Source: VGWB01 sp964480945 (GTDB taxonomy: Bacteria; Bacteroidota; Ignavibacteria; UBA10030). From it: a stretch of 14,476 nucleotides of DNA. Under the pieces are notes generated by a model. That model saw only the letters and a list, made by a program, of their open reading frames with translations. It was not told the origin of the DNA and did not search any database. The first letter of the stretch is position 1; every line of letters begins with the position of its first letter. This document shows, piece by piece, positions 1-6,197 of the stretch. Both the position numbers and the translations under genes were made by a program. The DNA is taken from the NCBI GenBank assembly GCA_964480945.1, contig CAYZRX010000086.1, forward strand, positions 1 to 14,476. Direction: 5' to 3'.

Positions 1-46
1 TCTTCTCGATGAGCTTGATCACCTTCTTGATGTATGCAAGGTCCAT
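1..46 (-). CDS. accB: Biotin carboxyl carrier protein of acetyl-CoA carboxylase (N-terminal fragment)
   Basis: Only the first 15 codons are inside the window, reading MDLAYIKKVIKLIEK on the minus strand. This matches the conserved start of AccB (pattern MDxxxIKKLIELIE), the protein that carries biotin between the carboxylase and carboxyltransferase parts of acetyl-CoA carboxylase in fatty acid synthesis. The position directly downstream of efp on the same strand is the classical efp-accB arrangement and strengthens the call. A second in-frame ATG two codons upstream (position 52) is possible; neither start has a strong Shine-Dalgarno. The biotinylation domain lies outside the window, so the gene is partial and the call rests on a short stretch plus context. 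Confidence 0.72.
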   Translation of the reverse strand, partial: MDLAYIKKVIKLIEK

Positions 47-132
47 TGGCATTCCGGGTTTGTTGTGGGACACTTCGGTTTCACCTCACGCGGCGCCCTG
101 TTGGAGAGGAGTCGCAGTCGCGAGCCCCCATC

Positions 133-696
133 TCAGTTTTTCACTCGTTCCAAATATCCGCCCGTCCGGGTGTCGACGCGGATAATATCCCCCTCATTGA
201 TGAAGAGCGGAACGTTCACGGTAGCACCGGTTTCGACCTTCGCGGGTTTGGTGGCGCCGCTCGCTGTGTCCCCACGAACGCCGGGCACGGTCTCGACAAC
301 CTTCAATTCCACGTTGAATGGAATCTCACAGCCCATGATGTCGGTCCCGACCATAAAGAGTTGAACCGTCTCCCCTTCCTTCAAGAATTTTGCTCCTTCC
401 CCCAGAACCACTCCAGAGACTGGCATCTGCTCATAGTTCTCCTTGTCCATGAACTGATAGCTCGCACCGTCATGGTAAAGGTAGGTAAATTCCTTTTGCT
501 CGAGGCGGACCTCTTCAACCTCCTCGCCCGATCTGAACCGGTTCTCCGTAACGCGCCCGCTCTTCAAGTTTCGAAGCTTTGCCTGAACGAAAGCCCGAAG
601 ATTTCCAGGAGTCCGGTGTATATACTCCTCGATCCGATGCAACTCGCCGTTGAATCGTATGACCATGCCAACTCTGAAATCCGTCGTTGTCGCCAT
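133..696 (-). CDS. efp: Translation elongation factor P
   Basis: This 187-aa protein has the usual EF-P length and fold order: an N-terminal KOW-like domain (about 1-65), then two OB-type domains with the family pattern GTDIMGCEIPFNVELKVVET in the middle and a C-terminal GDIIRVDTRTGGYLERV. EF-P binds between the P and E sites of the ribosome and relieves stalling at proline runs. The start at 696 (MATTTDFRVG) is preferred over an in-frame ATG at 750: it fits the family N-terminus, has an AGGA four bases upstream, and position 750 falls practically on the predicted transcription start. The loop that normally carries the modified Lys or Arg reads TPGNLRAF, so the tip residue is Asn32 (see findings). 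Downstream is accB, 80-86 bp away. Confidence 0.96.
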   Translation of the reverse strand: MATTTDFRVGMVIRFNGELHRIEEYIHRTPGNLRAFVQAKLRNLKSGRVTENRFRSGEEVEEVRLEQKEFTYLYHDGASYQFMDKENYEQMPVSGVVLGEGAKFLKEGETVQLFMVGTDIMGCEIPFNVELKVVETVPGVRGDTASGATKPAKVETGATVNVPLFINEGDIIRVDTRTGGYLERVKN

Positions 697-761
697 AAAA
701 TCCTGCAAAATCCTCACATTTTTCGTCAAAACTGAACGATTTCTCAGCAAATTGGGCTGAA

Positions 762-790
762 ATTATACTGAAAAGTGGGTCTAATGTCAA
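762..790 (-). promoter_or_regulatory. Sigma-70 promoter of efp (-accB)
   Basis: On the minus strand the sequence has TTGACA (790-785), a 17-bp spacer and TATAAT (767-762), which is a perfect match to the sigma-70 consensus with ideal spacing. Transcription would start near 755, giving an efp leader of about 59 nt and placing accB in the same transcript. Confidence 0.85.
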
Positions 791-845
791 GCCAAATCGT
801 CCGACAATATCCTGCATTTCTTGCCGGCCAGGGAGGCCCAGAAGG

Positions 846-881
846 GGGTGCTTGGCACCCGGACTCGGGCGGGCTCGAGTC
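846..881. repeat. Two adjacent hairpins in the efp/cbs divergent spacer
   Basis: The 697-1061 spacer holds the efp promoter, this structure and the cbs upstream region, and no convincing gene. GGGTGC-TTG-GCACCC (846-860) is a perfect 6-bp stem with a 3-base loop, followed directly by GACTCG (862-867) pairing with CGAGTC (876-881). Neither has a T-run on either side, so these are not standard intrinsic terminators. The 6-3-6 geometry is the same as in the hairpins at 11970-11999. Function unknown. Confidence 0.5.
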
Positions 882-1014
882 AAGGACGCTTGAGATCGAT
901 TTTCTCCCGTGCTTGATGTTCCGTCAGATCGTACTCCGGTTGAACCGGCCGCAGTCTTTCCTTGTTGTCCTTCTGAGCCATCAGTTCAATGTTTCTTCTC
1001 AGGGCGCTTCATGG

Positions 1015-1020
1015 TATATT
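1015..1020 (+). promoter_or_regulatory. Possible -10 element of cbs
   Basis: TATATT lies 42 bp before the cbs start codon in a GC-rich spacer. At the expected distance upstream only TTTCTT (992-997) is found, so the -35 is poor. A start site near 1027 would give a ~35-nt leader with GGAG at 1051-1054. This is weak, position-based evidence. Confidence 0.3.
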
Positions 1021-1061
1021 TTCAGCACACTTCCCCAAATTCTTTCCCCTGGAGTTAGAGA

Positions 1062-2447
1062 ATGCTCTCAGATATCCATAAAATTCGCCATCACGCCACG
1101 ATTCTCGGTTCGATCGGTCAAACCCCCCTCGTAAAGCTCAACCGGATCAGCCGTGGGTATAAACCTCAGATTTTCGCCAAAGTCGAGTCCCTCAATCCGG
1201 GTGGATCCGTGAAGGACCGAATCGGGGTCGAGATGATCGAAGATGCCGAGCGCGCGGGCAGGCTGAGGCCCGGCGGTACCATCGTCGACGCCACGTCGGG
1301 GAACACGGGGATGGGGCTGGCGATCGCCGCGGCCGTGAAGGGCTACAAGTGCGTGTTCACTATGCCGGACAAGATGAGCATCGAAAAGATCCGGCTTCTC
1401 CGTGCATTCGGTGCCGAGGTCATCATCACTCCCACCGCTGTCCCCCACGACTCGCCGGAGAGTTACACGGAGGTGGCGAAGCGCATCGTCCGTGAGACGC
1501 CGAACGCGATCCTCGCCAACCAGTACTACAACCCTAAGAATCCGGAGGCGCACTACAAGACAACCGGGCCGGAGATCTGGGAACAGACCGGCGGGCAGAT
1601 CGACTACTTCGTGTGTGGGATGGGCACCGGCGGAACGATCAGCGGCACGGCCAAGTTCCTGAAGGAACAGAATCCGAGTGTCAAAGTGATCGGCGTGGAC
1701 CCAAAAGGGTCTGTCCTCCGTGACTACTTCTACACGAAGAAGATCTCGCCTGAATTCAAGACATACATGGTCGAAGGGATCGGCCAGGACTTCGTACCGG
1801 GTACTCTGCAGTTTGAATTCTTGGATGATGTCGTCGAGGTGTCGGACAAAGAGTCGTTTCTCATGGCCCGCAGGCTCACGAGGGAAGAGGGGATCTTCGT
1901 CGGCGGCTCGTCCGGGACAGCGATGGCGGGAGCTCTGAAGATTGCTGAACCTCTCTCCGAGAAGGTTGTGATGGTCGTGCTACTGCCGGATACCGGCGAG
2001 CGATATCTGAGCAAGATCTACAACGACGATTGGATGAAGGAGAATCGATTCCTGGTTCCGGAGAAGATCACCATCCGCTACGTCCTTGAGGGAAAACAGG
2101 GGGTGCCAAAACTCGTCTCGGTCGATCCGGTGACCACGGTTCGCAAGGCCCTCGATCTCATCAAAGAGCACAATGTTTCACAGCTGCCGGTGATCGACAA
2201 GGGTCAATCCGTTGGGAGCGTGGAAGAGAGCGATCTGATGAGTGCGGTTCTCGGCAACCCCGCCCTGTTCGATGCTCCGGTCAGCTCCATGATGAAATCG
2301 CGGTTCCCCGAGGTGCATATGGACGAGTCGATCAACCAGGCCATCGCGCTCCTTTCGAAGAAACATCCTGCCGTCCTCGTGCGCGACGATGGCAGCATCG
2401 CCGGAATCCTTACTCGGTTTGACGTCATCGAATACATGTCACGCTGA
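1062..2447 (+). CDS. cbs: Cystathionine beta-synthase with C-terminal CBS-domain pair
   Basis: A 461-aa PLP enzyme of fold type II that condenses homocysteine with serine to cystathionine, in the cytoplasm. The catalytic part (about 1-325) shows the Schiff-base lysine in NPGGSVKDR (Lys51), the cofactor-anchoring TSGNTG loop (78-83), the phosphate-binding GTGGT (188-192) and GSSGT (282-286). Residues ~340-461 form two CBS motifs, ending in AGILTRFDVIEYMSR; such tandem domains bind adenosyl ligands and regulate activity in many relatives. Plain cysteine synthases (CysK/CysM) lack this tail, and the gamma-synthase/lyase gene downstream supports transsulfuration. The start at 1062 follows GGAG with 7-base spacing. 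The stop codon lies inside the first unit of a 10-bp repeat array. Confidence 0.92.
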   Translation: MLSDIHKIRHHATILGSIGQTPLVKLNRISRGYKPQIFAKVESLNPGGSVKDRIGVEMIEDAERAGRLRPGGTIVDATSGNTGMGLAIAAAVKGYKCVFTMPDKMSIEKIRLLRAFGAEVIITPTAVPHDSPESYTEVAKRIVRETPNAILANQYYNPKNPEAHYKTTGPEIWEQTGGQIDYFVCGMGTGGTISGTAKFLKEQNPSVKVIGVDPKGSVLRDYFYTKKISPEFKTYMVEGIGQDFVPGTLQFEFLDDVVEVSDKESFLMARRLTREEGIFVGGSSGTAMAGALKIAEPLSEKVVMVVLLPDTGERYLSKIYNDDWMKENRFLVPEKITIRYVLEGKQGVPKLVSVDPVTTVRKALDLIKEHNVSQLPVIDKGQSVGSVEESDLMSAVLGNPALFDAPVSSMMKSRFPEVHMDESINQAIALLSKKHPAVLVRDDGSIAGILTRFDVIEYMSR

Positions 2448-2482
2448 TACTCACGGATGGACACAGATGACCACAGATGGGC
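2443..2482 (+). repeat. Left array: four 10-bp units (RCNGATGNNC)
   Basis: Four contiguous units in exact 10-bp phase: GCTGATACTC (2443), ACGGATGGAC (2453), ACAGATGACC (2463) and ACAGATGGGC (2473). The first covers the cbs stop codon (2445-2447); the third contains the ATG used by the GxxExxY gene (2467). The same unit appears in inverted orientation at 2971-3040. Confidence 0.8.
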
Positions 2483-2889
2483 ACGCCGAAAAGAAGACGA
2501 ATGAGCCACTTCTGTACGGGGATTTAACACAGAAAATCATTGGTGCGGCCTTCGATGTACACAACACGTTGGGAAAGGGCCTTATCGAAAAAGTCTACGA
2601 GAACGCGCTCGCCGTGAGACTTCGGGAACTGGGATTAACCGCTGAACATCAGAAGGTAGTGCCGGTCTACTTCAGCAACCAAAAGGTCGGCGAGCAAATC
2701 GTTGATCTGCTGGTAGATGATCGAGTGATCGTCGAGACCAAGGCCGTGGATCGCTTGATGAAGGGCCATGAGGCTCAGCTGCTTGGCTACCTGAAGAACA
2801 CTCGGTTTCAGCTAGGCCTCCTCATCAATTTTGGCGCCCGGGTAGAGTTCAAGAGACTGATCTTCACAGATCAGAACAAACGACAATAG
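2467..2889 (+). CDS. GxxExxY family protein (PD-(D/E)XK nuclease-like)
   Basis: A 140-aa protein of the GxxExxY family, whose biological role is not established. The signature is GLIEKVY (residues 38-44). A PD-(D/E)XK-type core is suggested by Asp80 followed by ETK (Glu90, Lys92) in IVDLLVDDRVIVETKAV, then EAQLLGYLK (102-110) and GLLINFG (117-123). The N-terminal ~17 residues are low in family similarity because they are read partly from the repeat array; conserved sequence begins near LYGDLTQKIIGAAFDVH. The start is taken at 2467, the only ATG in frame after the cbs stop; no good ribosome binding site precedes it. It sits between two transsulfuration genes, to which it has no evident functional link, and is flanked on both sides by inverted 10-bp arrays, suggesting insertion as a cassette. 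Confidence 0.85.
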   Translation: MTTDGHAEKKTNEPLLYGDLTQKIIGAAFDVHNTLGKGLIEKVYENALAVRLRELGLTAEHQKVVPVYFSNQKVGEQIVDLLVDDRVIVETKAVDRLMKGHEAQLLGYLKNTRFQLGLLINFGARVEFKRLIFTDQNKRQ

Positions 2890-2970
2890 ATGGCCGCGCT
2901 CAACCTCGATTCAAAGCAAGGTCGGCCAATCGTTTCATTTCCTCATCATCACCCTCATCGTGACAAACGT

Positions 2971-3043
2971 GATCATCCGCGAGCATCTGTGACCATCCGC
3001 GATCATCAGCGAGTATCCGCGTCCATCAGTGAGCATCCGTGAC
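2971..3043 (-). repeat. Right array: seven inverted 10-bp units (GANCATCNGY on the plus strand)
   Basis: Seven units in exact phase at 2971, 2981, 2991, 3001, 3011, 3021 and 3031, for example GATCATCCGC, GAGCATCTGT and GAGCATCCGT. Positions 1, 5, 6, 7 and 9 are invariant, 2 and 4 vary once, and 3, 8 and 10 vary freely (10 always a pyrimidine). The reverse complement (RCNGATGNTC) matches the left array. Degraded, out-of-phase copies extend leftwards to about 2940. A further copy, GAGCATCCAT (3049-3058), overlaps the ribosome binding site and start codon of the next gene. Confidence 0.85.
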
Positions 3044-3056
3044 AAGAGGAGCATCC

Positions 3057-4196
3057 ATGGGCTTTTCGACGAAAGCAATCCACGCCGCCATCGAGCCTGA
3101 TCCGTCGACCGGGTCGATCATGACGCCGATTCACCTGACCTCCACCTACGTTCAGGAGGGGTTGGGGAAGCACAAAGGGTATGAATATTCACGCGTTTCC
3201 AATCCCACGCGGACCGTCCTCGAAAAGAACATCGCAGCTCTTGAGAACGGGAAAGAGGGATTGGCGTTCGCGTCCGGCATGGCTGCGGAGGCCGCAATCT
3301 TTCAACTCCTGAAGTCGGGCGATCACGTCATCGCCTCCCGCAATGTGTACGGCGGCACCTACAGACTCGCCAAGCTGGTCCTCAACGACTACGGCCTCGA
3401 ATTCGATTTTGTGGATACAACCGATGTCGCAATCGTCAGGAGGGCGATCAAGCCCAACACCAAGATCGTGTTTGTGGAGACACCGACAAATCCCACAATG
3501 GAGATCGCGGACCTGGCGGCGGTGGCAAAGCTCTGCAAAGCAAGAAAACTGATTTCCGTCGTCGATAACACGTTCGCTACACCCTATCTCCAGAATCCGC
3601 TTGATTTCGGGATCGATATCGTCCTTCACAGCGCGACGAAGTACCTGAACGGCCACAGCGATATGCTCGGAGGGCTCGTCGTCCTCAATGATCACTCGCT
3701 CACAGAGCGTCTGCGATTCATTCAGAAGTCCGTCGGCGCTATCATGAGCCCATTCGAGGCCTGGATGTGTCTGCGGGGCATCAAGACGCTCGCCGTCAGA
3801 ATGGCGCGACACGACATGAATGCGCTGGAGGTGGCGGCGTTCCTCAACACGCACCGAAAGGTCAAGAGGATCAACTACCCAGGGCTTCTCTCCCACCGCC
3901 AACACCGGCTGGCACAGAAGCAAATGCGAGGGTTCGGAGGGATGATCTCATTCGATCTCGGAAGCCTGGCGAAGGCAAAGAAGCTGCTCAAGTCCGTGCG
4001 GCTCTGCTCGCTTGCGGAGAGCCTCGGAGGTGTGGAGACGCTGATTTCACATCCGGCAACGATGACGCACGCGTCTGTCCCGCCGGATGAGCGGAAACGC
4101 ATTGGAGTCACAGATGGGCTGGTGAGGATCTCCGTCGGCATCGAGGACGTTGAAGATATTATTGCCGACTTGAAGCAGGCATTGGCGCGCGTCTGA
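3057..4196 (+). CDS. Cystathionine gamma-synthase / gamma-lyase (Cys/Met metabolism PLP enzyme)
   Basis: A 379-aa fold-type I PLP enzyme. Visible family blocks are TPIHLTSTYVQ near the N-terminus, YEYSRVSNPTR, FASGMAA, NVYGGTY, VETPTNPTM, the cofactor lysine in SATKYLNGHSD (Lys195), and the C-terminal GGVETLISHPATMTHASVP block. The start at 3057 (MGFSTKAIHAA) has AGGAG five bases upstream; an upstream in-frame GTG inside the repeat array is unlikely. Sequence alone does not separate gamma-synthase (MetB, towards methionine) from gamma-lyase (MccB, towards cysteine). With cystathionine beta-synthase just upstream, the lyase role, completing homocysteine-to-cysteine conversion, is the more natural reading. 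It is convergent with the NamZ-like gene, 53 bp away. Confidence 0.9.
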   Translation: MGFSTKAIHAAIEPDPSTGSIMTPIHLTSTYVQEGLGKHKGYEYSRVSNPTRTVLEKNIAALENGKEGLAFASGMAAEAAIFQLLKSGDHVIASRNVYGGTYRLAKLVLNDYGLEFDFVDTTDVAIVRRAIKPNTKIVFVETPTNPTMEIADLAAVAKLCKARKLISVVDNTFATPYLQNPLDFGIDIVLHSATKYLNGHSDMLGGLVVLNDHSLTERLRFIQKSVGAIMSPFEAWMCLRGIKTLAVRMARHDMNALEVAAFLNTHRKVKRINYPGLLSHRQHRLAQKQMRGFGGMISFDLGSLAKAKKLLKSVRLCSLAESLGGVETLISHPATMTHASVPPDERKRIGVTDGLVRISVGIEDVEDIIADLKQALARV

Positions 4197-4241
4197 CATT
4201 CCCGAAATGTCAATCTGTGTGTCGAGAGAGATTCCGGGAAT
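4195..4241. terminator. Possible bidirectional terminator structure between convergent genes
   Basis: The 53-bp gap between two convergent genes holds GACATT (4195-4200) pairing with AATGTC (4206-4211) over a 5-base loop, and an alternative longer pairing of ATTCCCG (4198-4204) with CGGGAAT (4235-4241). There is no T-run, so this rests on position and dyad symmetry only. Confidence 0.3.
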
Positions 4242-4249
4242 GGCACGCG

Positions 4250-5482
4250 TTAATAGAGCAGGTAATTCTTCCGCATCCGTTCGAACTTCTCGACCTCTTC
4301 CTTCCACATCCCCACAATCTTGGCCGGAGGCACTCCGGCATCAATCGACGCGCGTAGCTTCCTTGTCCCTGCGAGCAGGTCGATGTATCTCCCCCTCCAT
4401 TTCAAGCTATCCGGAAACAACTGCTTTGCCGCGGAGAGGATATAGACCCCGGCTTGCACGGGCTCATAGATATCCCGGTCGATGACGTTCACGAAGATCC
4501 CGCTGCACGTCCGCCCTTCATATTTCGGATGGGTCGTGATGTTCTGCAGACTCTGCGGCGTGAACTCGACCGGCTCGAACCGCACGCCTTTCAGTCGATA
4601 GGCGTTGAGAGCGTCCGCCCATCGCCGGGCATCAACGAAAGGCGCACCGACGTACTCGAGGGGATGGGCCGTTCCGCGCCCTTCGGAGAGGTTGGTTCCC
4701 TCGATGAAGCACGTCCCGGGGTAGACGACAGCGGTCTCGAGCGTCGCCATATTCGGTGAAGGCTTCACCCACCGAAGGCCCGTCTGATCGTACCACATCG
4801 TTCGCCTCCATCCTTCCATCTTCACGACCGTCAGCAAAGCCTTCGCTCCGTTCTTCAGCCACCCCTCTTCGTTGAACATCGTGGCAAGCTCGCCGACCGT
4901 CATGCCGTGCGCGATGGGAATAGGCTGCAACCCGACGAAGGACCGGAGGGAATCCTCCCGGACGAACCCTTCGACCCAGGTCCCCCGGATAGGATTCGGG
5001 CGATCGAGAACGATAAACGGAATGTTATGTTCGGCGGCAGCTTCCATCGCATACGACATGGTGCTGACATAGGTATAGAATCGCACACCGACACCCTGGA
5101 TGTCGAAGATCAGTACATCGACGCCCTTGAGCATCTCGTCGGTCGGTTTGTTCGTCGCGCCGTAGAGGGAGTACACGGGGACACGAGTTTTGACATCCAC
5201 GTCGTGTTGAATGCTCGCGCCATCCGGCGCATCGCCGCGAATCCCATGCTCGGGCCCGAACAGCGCCACAAGCTTCGTTCGCTTGTCTTCGAAGAGAGCG
5301 TCGGCAAGGTGTTTGCCGCTGGAAAGAAGAGCGGTATGATTCGTAACCAGCCCGACCCGTTTCCCGTCGACCAGCTGGAAGTACTTTTGGAAGAGTAGAT
5401 CGGCGCCCGTCTTAACCTGTCCGCTGGCGGGCCGGGGAAGGATCAGACAGAGAGGAAGGAGGATAATGCCGATGCGCCTCAT
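4250..5482 (-). CDS. Secreted NamZ-like exo-beta-N-acetylmuramidase (DUF1343, GH171)
   Basis: A 410-aa protein with an N-terminal signal peptide (MRRIGIILLPLCLILPRPASG; basic start, hydrophobic core), so it is probably exported. The DUF1343 hallmarks follow in order: GLVTNHTA (44-51), FGPEHGIRG (75-83), the YG..N.PT motif (107-123), DIQGVGVRFYTY (127-138) and DRPNP (160-164). Family members related to Bacillus NamZ release MurNAc from the non-reducing ends of peptidoglycan fragments, which suggests a role in wall turnover or recycling. Most relatives I recall have DIQDVG where this one has Gly130. It is the last gene of the minus-strand series, 54 bp after the Nudix gene, and has no obvious ribosome binding site at the chosen ATG. 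Confidence 0.85.
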   Translation of the reverse strand: MRRIGIILLPLCLILPRPASGQVKTGADLLFQKYFQLVDGKRVGLVTNHTALLSSGKHLADALFEDKRTKLVALFGPEHGIRGDAPDGASIQHDVDVKTRVPVYSLYGATNKPTDEMLKGVDVLIFDIQGVGVRFYTYVSTMSYAMEAAAEHNIPFIVLDRPNPIRGTWVEGFVREDSLRSFVGLQPIPIAHGMTVGELATMFNEEGWLKNGAKALLTVVKMEGWRRTMWYDQTGLRWVKPSPNMATLETAVVYPGTCFIEGTNLSEGRGTAHPLEYVGAPFVDARRWADALNAYRLKGVRFEPVEFTPQSLQNITTHPKYEGRTCSGIFVNVIDRDIYEPVQAGVYILSAAKQLFPDSLKWRGRYIDLLAGTRKLRASIDAGVPPAKIVGMWKEEVEKFERMRKNYLLY

Positions 5483-5536
5483 GGGAGAGTTCGTAGAGTC
5501 CTCGGATGGAAAGAAGCAGAGGTTGCCGCCCGGAGC

Positions 5537-6073
5537 TTATGTCACGTTCGCGCGAGCGATCGCCCAGGCCGCGATGCTCATCCCGTCCCAAATTTCGCCC
5601 GATTGGATGCGCGCATCGATCTCGGACGGCGTGAGTTGATGAAGCTCGAATTCCTCGGTCGCGTCGGGCTGAGCTTCGACTTTCTGGAGCTGCTTCGCGA
5701 TGTACACGCGGCACCACTCGTTGGTAACACCGTTGAACGGGTTAAACTGGCCGACGTGTTGGAGATCCGAAGACGCAAACCCCGCCTCCTCCGCCAGCTC
5801 ACGGACGGCCGTCGAGAGGTAGTCCCCCGCCGCCTTCACGCCGCCGCACGGGAACTCGAGGCTCTCCTCATCGCACAGATAGCGATATTGCCTGACCATC
5901 ACGACCGAGCCATCGTCAAGAACAGGGATGACGAGGCTCGATCCGTTGGTGTGAACGTAGAAGTAGTCCCCGACCTCGCCATTGGGCAGCATGAACGTGT
6001 CCTGACGGTACACCCACCAGGGGTTCTTGCCCAGCTCTCGCTGGCTCAGTTTCTTCCATTTTGAGAGTGGCAT
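5537..6073 (-). CDS. Nudix hydrolase (ADP-ribose pyrophosphatase-like)
   Basis: A 178-aa protein with a single Nudix domain that hydrolyses a nucleoside diphosphate linked to another moiety. The beta-strand region VIPVLDDGSVVMVRQYRYLCDEESLEFPCGG leads into the Nudix box, residues 77-99: Gly77, then Arg91-Glu92-Leu and Glu95-Glu96 with Gly98. This gives the REUXEEXGU half exactly. The first glutamate of the classical GX5EX7 half is replaced by Gly83. The RQYRY stretch before the box and EFPxG are typical of ADP-ribose/GDP-mannose pyrophosphatases, but substrate cannot be fixed from sequence. It ends FELHQLTPSEIDARIQSGEI, as in that subgroup. It lies between ndk and the NamZ-like gene on the same strand. 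Confidence 0.88.
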   Translation of the reverse strand: MPLSKWKKLSQRELGKNPWWVYRQDTFMLPNGEVGDYFYVHTNGSSLVIPVLDDGSVVMVRQYRYLCDEESLEFPCGGVKAAGDYLSTAVRELAEEAGFASSDLQHVGQFNPFNGVTNEWCRVYIAKQLQKVEAQPDATEEFELHQLTPSEIDARIQSGEIWDGMSIAAWAIARANVT

Positions 6074-6091
6074 TGGCAGATTTCAGAGTGT

Positions 6092-6150
6092 GCCCGCCTG
6101 CCTCATTCGACCCTTCGTAGCGGGCAGGGATTGTTGATTGCGGAATGAGG
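6092..6150. repeat. Nested inverted repeats between ndk and the Nudix gene
   Basis: In the 124-bp spacer, GCCCGC (6092-6097) can pair with GCGGGC (6120-6125), and CCTCATTC (6101-6108) with GAATGAGG (6143-6150). The two pairings interleave, so they are alternatives. There is no T-run. It could be a transcript-processing or attenuation structure, or chance in GC-rich DNA. Confidence 0.3.
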
Positions 6151-6197
6151 GATGCATGGGGGCTACCTCTCCCCTCTCGAGACGGCTCAGAGGCGTG

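Larger units (their letters stand above)
2443..3043. mobile_element. Candidate GxxExxY cassette bounded by inverted 10-bp arrays
   Basis: A ~600-bp segment separating cbs from its functional partner. It consists of four 10-bp units on the left, a single GxxExxY gene, about 80 bp of AT-richer spacer with degraded repeats, and seven units in opposite orientation on the right. There is no transposase, integrase or clear target-site duplication. Calling it mobile is inference from the symmetric flanks, the nuclease-like gene and the interruption of a two-gene functional pair. Confidence 0.35.

Noticed and set aside
775..1134. Possible small plus-strand gene in the efp/cbs spacer
   Set aside because: It overlaps the efp promoter region and the start of cbs in another frame, has no ribosome binding site, and the translation resembles nothing known.
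2971..3043. CRISPR-like array
   Set aside because: The period is 10 bp with no spacers between units and no cas genes; this is a degenerate short tandem array, not repeat-spacer architecture.
3189..3923. Open frame of 244 codons antisense to the gamma-synthase/lyase gene
   Set aside because: Shadow of a well-supported PLP enzyme. No recognisable domain and no ribosome binding site.
5412..5717. Alternative minus-strand frame joining the Nudix and NamZ-like genes
   Set aside because: It runs in a different frame through the 3' end of the Nudix gene and the 5' end of the NamZ-like gene; no domain similarity.
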